In this document: piece after piece, positions 42,601 through 45,186 of the stretch
How the letters are laid out: every line of letters begins with the position of its first letter
Numbering within the stretch: the first letter of the stretch is position 1
Assembly: GCA_905235525.1 (NCBI GenBank)
Contig: CAJOLW010000003.1
Coordinates: 1 to 45,186 of the forward strand
Length of the DNA stretch: 45,186 bases
DNA from: an uncultured Bacteroidaceae bacterium
GTDB taxonomy: Bacteria; Bacteroidota; Bacteroidia; Bacteroidales; Bacteroidaceae
Reading direction: 5' to 3'
Program-made: the position numbers and the translations under genes
The notes under the pieces: model-generated
The model's database searches: none
What the model was told of the DNA's origin: nothing
The model's input: only the letters and a program-made list of their open reading frames with translations

Positions 42601-42731
42601 GCAGTTGTCTTATCAATGACCCGTCCACTAACAGACTCATTTTTATTCTGTTGAGCCACAACAGAAGTCACCCCCGTCACCAAGAGGGCAAAGAGCAAAC
42701 TTATACGTAATAAGAATGAAGACTGTTCCAT
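39627..42731 (-). CDS. Outer-membrane beta-barrel protein with carboxypeptidase-like N-domain (paralogue 2)
   Basis: 1034 residues. Signal peptide (LLRISLLFALLVTGVTSVVAQQ), CarboxypepD_reg-like domain (VSGRVIDKTTADPLSSTTLQL to LLKLTFLGYQ), plug-like region (DTLIYNADAFTLPEGSVIEALVEALPG) and an OMP_b-brl barrel to RLNVFGGRRSAGGRR. It is clearly a paralogue of 32465-35458 (shared IYNADA/LPEGS/LPGAEIDENGG, same layout), but its tail after NVF is only about 10 residues. An Asn/Gly/Arg-rich insertion lies around residues 560-590. No clear promoter. Confidence 0.85.
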   Translation of the reverse strand: MEQSSFLLRISLLFALLVTGVTSVVAQQNKNESVSGRVIDKTTADPLSSTTLQLFEITTRRNRKDTTFVKGVYSDANGHFGFSSVNSGNYLLKLTFLGYQQRLISFEKKGRQNMSLGTLSLEPDIVQLDEAVVTANIPKMVVKDDTLIYNADAFTLPEGSVIEALVEALPGAEIDENGGITVNGKAVKRFKLDGRDFMTGNNSAVMKNLPSYVIEKVKAYDEKSDLSRLTGIDDGEDDFVLEFTTKKSARRGLQANPDVGVGTDGRYGVRLTAMKPFGAMRYTFMGNANNVNDRNFTGRGGRGRGNSNGQRHTQTGALDVSYENSKDLKLSGRVTWSRSTADNWNRTGSENFVNTRGGSFSNSVSQSYSRNNSWTGNMNLQWTIDSVTTLSFRPNFSYSTNDSRSHSSSASFNADPFEHTTQPLSDEGRNQMNSLGLIVNGRQNKSMSYGESKDISSQVQIHRRFSNQGRNMAINGNISYRDNSNRNANLSLVHLYKTQNVLGNDSTYQTNRYSASPNNNFNYNVGITYTEPLYIFKPKPEPVDTLGNDSIQPPADVGNRRGNAGGGNRGGGNRGGNQRNAGSQGIFLQVNYNFRYSHQKSDPLTYDFPDLDDEEFSAALQAYREWNQLFGFLENPYQDYLSTRLSRYSERTEYGHNINLQLRLVHNKLNMNVGVSAQPQRSHYIQQYLGRPVDTVRTVTNYTPTLNMRYRFTQQSNLQVTLRGQTQQPSITQLLNIYDDTNPLSITMGNPGLKPSFTTSMDVNYQRQRTPKYVTDSLGNNIPKAYRHGSFSINAGVRSTRNTVGNIVTYNEDTGGRISRPENFNGNWSANGGMSFNMALDTLNRWDVSGSVRGNYNHHVSYVNLNRSASPQRNVTHTYNLSPSTSLSFRNKWLSVSMNVNITYARTENELQASRNLATWNFQYGGNTRITFPWGTSLSSDFHMYSKRGYSDRTLNTNEMLWNAQVSHSFLRGKKLLVMFQWYDILHEQSNFTRTVNANGWTDREVNAITSYAMLHVSYRLNVFGGRRSAGGRR

Positions 42732-42828
42732 GTAAATTTAGACCCGTCAAATCGCAAGAAGTAAAAACAGGTTGCCACGATAAGCCGTAAAACAAGCACA
42801 GTAAGCATTCATAAACTGCTATATAACC

Positions 42829-42862
42829 AAGCCCGCCACCATCATGGTAGCAGGCTTTTTTC
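42829..42862 (+). terminator. Orphan plus-strand terminator-like hairpin
   Basis: AAGCC(c)GC(c)ACC ... GGT(a)GC(a)GGCTTTTTTT: a stem with two mismatches and a seven-T tail on the plus strand. No plus-strand gene precedes it, as the helicase ends 3.4 kb earlier, so it is perhaps a relic of a lost gene or ends antisense transcripts. Confidence 0.5.
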
Positions 42863-42904
42863 TCCAAAGGCGCACTACCCTTTTCGCATTTGGCTACGCC
42901 GAAT

Positions 42905-42995
42905 ATCGGCACGATGCGCCTCACATTTCACGTACGCTACGCATAATATTACGGGCACTCAGTGCGTGTTATTTCGTGCTGAGTGCCCGTCTTTG
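42905..42995. repeat. Interspersed palindromic repeat, copy C
   Basis: Aligns with copy A (2545-2630) over about 88 bp with few changes: GGCACGATGCGCCTCACATTT, GCATAATATTACGGGCACTCAG, hairpin loop, CTGAGTGCCCGT.. TTGA. The hairpin is GGGCACTCAG (42953-42962) with CTGAGTGCCC (42979-42988). Confidence 0.7.
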
Positions 42996-43023
42996 ATGGT
43001 CAAATGGTTACATATTTTGAGAT

Positions 43024-43149
43024 TTATTCCACTAACACATTCACGCTCTTCTCTCCTATCTTCACCACTGCAATCTCGCCACTGTTCAGATTCGTACTGA
43101 CGGTAAGTGCCTAGCCTAATGAGGAACTTAACTGGATAGTTAACTCCTT
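43024..43149 (-). pseudogene. C-terminal relic of a gene (possible type IX secretion signal end)
   Basis: Between repeat C and alaS, the minus strand reads [13 protein letters not shown], an in-frame TAG (43111-43113), then ALTVSTNLNSGEIAVVKIGEKSVNVLVE and TAA at 43024-43026. The flow across the TAG and the ending G-x-I-x-VVK-IG-x-K-SVxV-LV resemble C-terminal ends of T9SS cargo proteins, where a G-x-Y-x-VKxG motif precedes a final beta strand. No upstream part is present because alaS begins at once. A single CAG-or-AAG-to-TAG change would explain the stop. Confidence 0.4.
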
Positions 43150-43150
43150 C

Positions 43151-45186
43151 TCACAACGCTGCCAATTCCACAATCTTATCGACTGCGGCTTTAAGTCCGT
43201 CGGGGTCTTTGCCACCAGCCGTGGCAAAGTGGGGCTGTCCGCCGCCACCGCCCTTGATGAGTTTACCTGCCTCACGGACATACAGACCTGCGTTCTTACC
43301 CTCCTTCACAAGGTCATCAGAGATAGAAACGGTGAGTGTAGGCTTGCCATTCGCTTCACTACCTATGGCCACCAACAATTGTTCCGGGAACTGAGCACGG
43401 AGTTGGAAGGCAATGTCTTTGACATGTTGTGGTTCCATCGGAAGCACGCCTGCTATGACTTTCACACCATTTACTTCTTGTGCCTTCTCTATGAGAATCT
43501 TCTTCAGTTCCTGAGCCTTTTGTGCTTTAAACTCATCCACCTGACTTTGCAGTTCCTTGTTCTCAGCAATGGCACGCTGGATGGTTGCCATGAGGTCAGG
43601 AGTATTATTAAGGAGTCCGCGAAGGTCAGTCATGAAATCTTGCATCTTATCAAGCGTGTCCTCCACAGCCTTACCTGTGATGGCCTCGATGCGACGCACA
43701 CCAGCAGCAATACTGCTTTCGCTGATAATCTTCACCATTCCAAGACGTCCCGTACTGGCAGCATGGCAACCGCCACAGAACTCAACACTTGTGCCAAACT
43801 GAACCACACGCACCCTATCACCATACTTCTCACCGAAGAGGGCGATGGCACCGAGTTCTTTGGCTTTCTCTATCGGATAGTCACGATACTCTTTCAGAGG
43901 AATATCTTCACGAATCTTGGCATTCACCAAATGCTCCACCTCACGAATCTGTTCAGGAGTGACCTTCTCAAAGTGAGAGAAGTCGAAACGGAGGCCATCT
44001 GCAGTGACGAGCGAGCCCTTCTGTTCCACATGGGTGCCCAGCACTTCGCGCAAAGCCTCGTCAAGCAAGTGCGTACATGTATGGTTCGCCTCGATAGCAC
44101 GACGACGCTCCACGTCCACACATGCCATAAACTCAGCCTCTGGCTGTTCAGGCAATTTGTCCACGATATGGATAGCCACACCATTCTCCTTCTTCGTGTC
44201 AAGCACTTTGATTTCCTCGTTCTCGCTCACAAGCACACCCGAGTCACCCACTTCACCACCCATCTCTCCATAGAAAGGGGTCTTGTCGAGGATAACCTCA
44301 TAAGCGGTACGCTTCTTCTGTTGCACCTCTCTATATTTAATAATGTGTGCTGGATGCTCTGTGTAGTCGTAACCCACAAACTCGCTCTCGGCATCGTTCA
44401 CCACCACCCAGTCGCCCAGTTTCACCTCGGCAGCGTTGCGAGCACGGTTCTTCTGCTCTTGCATACACACATCAAAGCCCTTCTCATCCACAGCCAGACC
44501 TTGCTCACGGCAAATGATAAGGTCAAGCGGGAAACCGAACGTATCGAAGAGCGTGAAAGCCTTGTCACCAGCAATTTCCGTCTTGCCAGCAGCCTTCGTC
44601 TCGTCAATGACGCCTTGTAAGAGTTTGATACCGTTTTCCAACGTACGGAGGAACGAACTCTCCTCCTCCTGCATCACCTTCATCACCAGTTTCTGCTGAG
44701 CAGCAATCTCGGGGAATGCATCACCCATCTCGTCCACAAGCGTAGGCACAAGTTTGTAGATGAATGCTTCTTTCTGACCAAGGAACGTATAACCGTAGCG
44801 AACAGCACGGCGCAGGATGCGACGAATCACATAACCCGCCTTGGCGTTTGACGGCAATTGACCGTCAGCAATAGCAAAAGCGATAGCACGTAAGTGATCC
44901 ACCACCACACGCATGGCAATATCCGTCTTCTCATCATCACCATACCTGCATCCCGCCATATCACCTAACACCTTAATGAGTGGTTGGAAAACATCAGTAT
45001 CATAGTTAGAAGTCTTACCTTGCAAAGTGCGCACCAGGCGTTCAAAACCCATACCCGTATCAATCACCTTGGCAGGCAGTCCTTCAAGAGAACCATCTGC
45101 CTTACGGTTGTATTGCATGAATACGAGATTCCAAATCTCAATCACCTGTGGGTGGTCTTTATTCACCAACTCACGACCAGGCACCT
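43151..45186 (-). CDS. alaS: Alanyl-tRNA synthetase, N-terminus beyond the window
   Basis: 678 codons are inside the window including the stop; the class II catalytic core starts off the right edge. Visible are the end of the catalytic core ([24 protein letters not shown]), the tRNA-recognition region ([15 protein letters not shown]), the editing domain with metal ligands HTCTH ([12 protein letters not shown]) and CGGCH ([10 protein letters not shown], where many species have CGGTH), and the C-terminal DHHA1 end ([16 protein letters not shown]). It charges tRNA-Ala and edits mischarged Ser/Gly-tRNA. Confidence 0.95.
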   Translation of the reverse strand, partial: VPGRELVNKDHPQVIEIWNLVFMQYNRKADGSLEGLPAKVIDTGMGFERLVRTLQGKTSNYDTDVFQPLIKVLGDMAGCRYGDDEKTDIAMRVVVDHLRAIAFAIADGQLPSNAKAGYVIRRILRRAVRYGYTFLGQKEAFIYKLVPTLVDEMGDAFPEIAAQQKLVMKVMQEEESSFLRTLENGIKLLQGVIDETKAAGKTEIAGDKAFTLFDTFGFPLDLIICREQGLAVDEKGFDVCMQEQKNRARNAAEVKLGDWVVVNDAESEFVGYDYTEHPAHIIKYREVQQKKRTAYEVILDKTPFYGEMGGEVGDSGVLVSENEEIKVLDTKKENGVAIHIVDKLPEQPEAEFMACVDVERRRAIEANHTCTHLLDEALREVLGTHVEQKGSLVTADGLRFDFSHFEKVTPEQIREVEHLVNAKIREDIPLKEYRDYPIEKAKELGAIALFGEKYGDRVRVVQFGTSVEFCGGCHAASTGRLGMVKIISESSIAAGVRRIEAITGKAVEDTLDKMQDFMTDLRGLLNNTPDLMATIQRAIAENKELQSQVDEFKAQKAQELKKILIEKAQEVNGVKVIAGVLPMEPQHVKDIAFQLRAQFPEQLLVAIGSEANGKPTLTVSISDDLVKEGKNAGLYVREAGKLIKGGGGGQPHFATAGGKDPDGLKAAVDKIVELAAL

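Noticed and set aside
43229-44620. 463-codon plus-strand frame opposite alaS
   Set aside because: Antisense shadow of a clear AlaS; composition is unusual (His/Thr/Leu) and it has no domain.

Overview
The window looks like a chromosomal segment of a Bacteroidales bacterium, most likely Prevotellaceae (Prevotella sensu lato). The evidence is the gene content (type IX secretion genes porU and porV, the DUF4290-murA-rimM-dxr-rseP block, rsmD next to DUF3822, carboxypeptidase-regulatory/beta-barrel outer-membrane proteins), the recurring Bacteroidetes promoter (TTTG, about 19 nt, TAnnTTTG) and the lack of Shine-Dalgarno sites. Most of the window is housekeeping. No complete insertion sequence, prophage, CRISPR array or tRNA was seen.

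Layout. 1-100: a strong leftward promoter followed by a hairpin and a boxA-like CTTTGACA, probably the leader of an rRNA operon just off the left edge. 197-3760: a decaying zone with a twice-frameshifted dipeptidyl peptidase IV, broken DUF4160 and DUF2442 genes, a possible HTH relic and one copy of an interspersed palindromic repeat. 3871-5219: a coupled pair of DUF4230 membrane-anchored proteins with a 7-bp tandem repeat inside the first gene, followed by an 87-nt all-purine tract. 5442-9650: a radical SAM protein (yhcC-like), then rplM-rpsI, rpsB and tsf behind a long structured leader. 9942-12381: three small lipoprotein genes. 12397-16915: cca, lpxK, thiL and nagB. 16986-18442: gmk and yicC on the minus strand, diverging from tsaB across a near-palindromic double promoter. 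18628-30272: a long plus-strand run of tsaB, DUF4290, murA, rimM, dxr, rseP, an FAH-family hydrolase, porU, porV and ispF, covering tRNA t6A, peptidoglycan, 16S maturation, isoprenoids, membrane proteolysis and type IX secretion. 30374-30680: a 166-bp element with perfect 19-bp inverted ends, and a second copy of the interspersed repeat. 30699-32314: menA and a MORN-repeat protein. 32465-42731: two paralogous outer-membrane beta-barrel proteins flanking rsmD, DUF3822, a coiled-coil membrane protein and a RecD-like helicase. 42732-45186: a third repeat copy, a gene relic and the C-terminal two thirds of alaS.

The genes work mostly in cell-envelope building (lpxK, murA, nagB, dxr/ispF precursors, outer-membrane barrels), protein export (PorU/PorV, RseP) and translation (ribosomal proteins, EF-Ts, RimM, RsmD, TsaB, Cca, AlaS). 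I did not find a clearly new multi-gene system. The least explained signals are the dispersed hairpin repeat family, the 7-9 bp tandem repeats of unrelated sequence at many gene ends, the inverted-repeat element at 30374-30539, and the DUF4230 pair.
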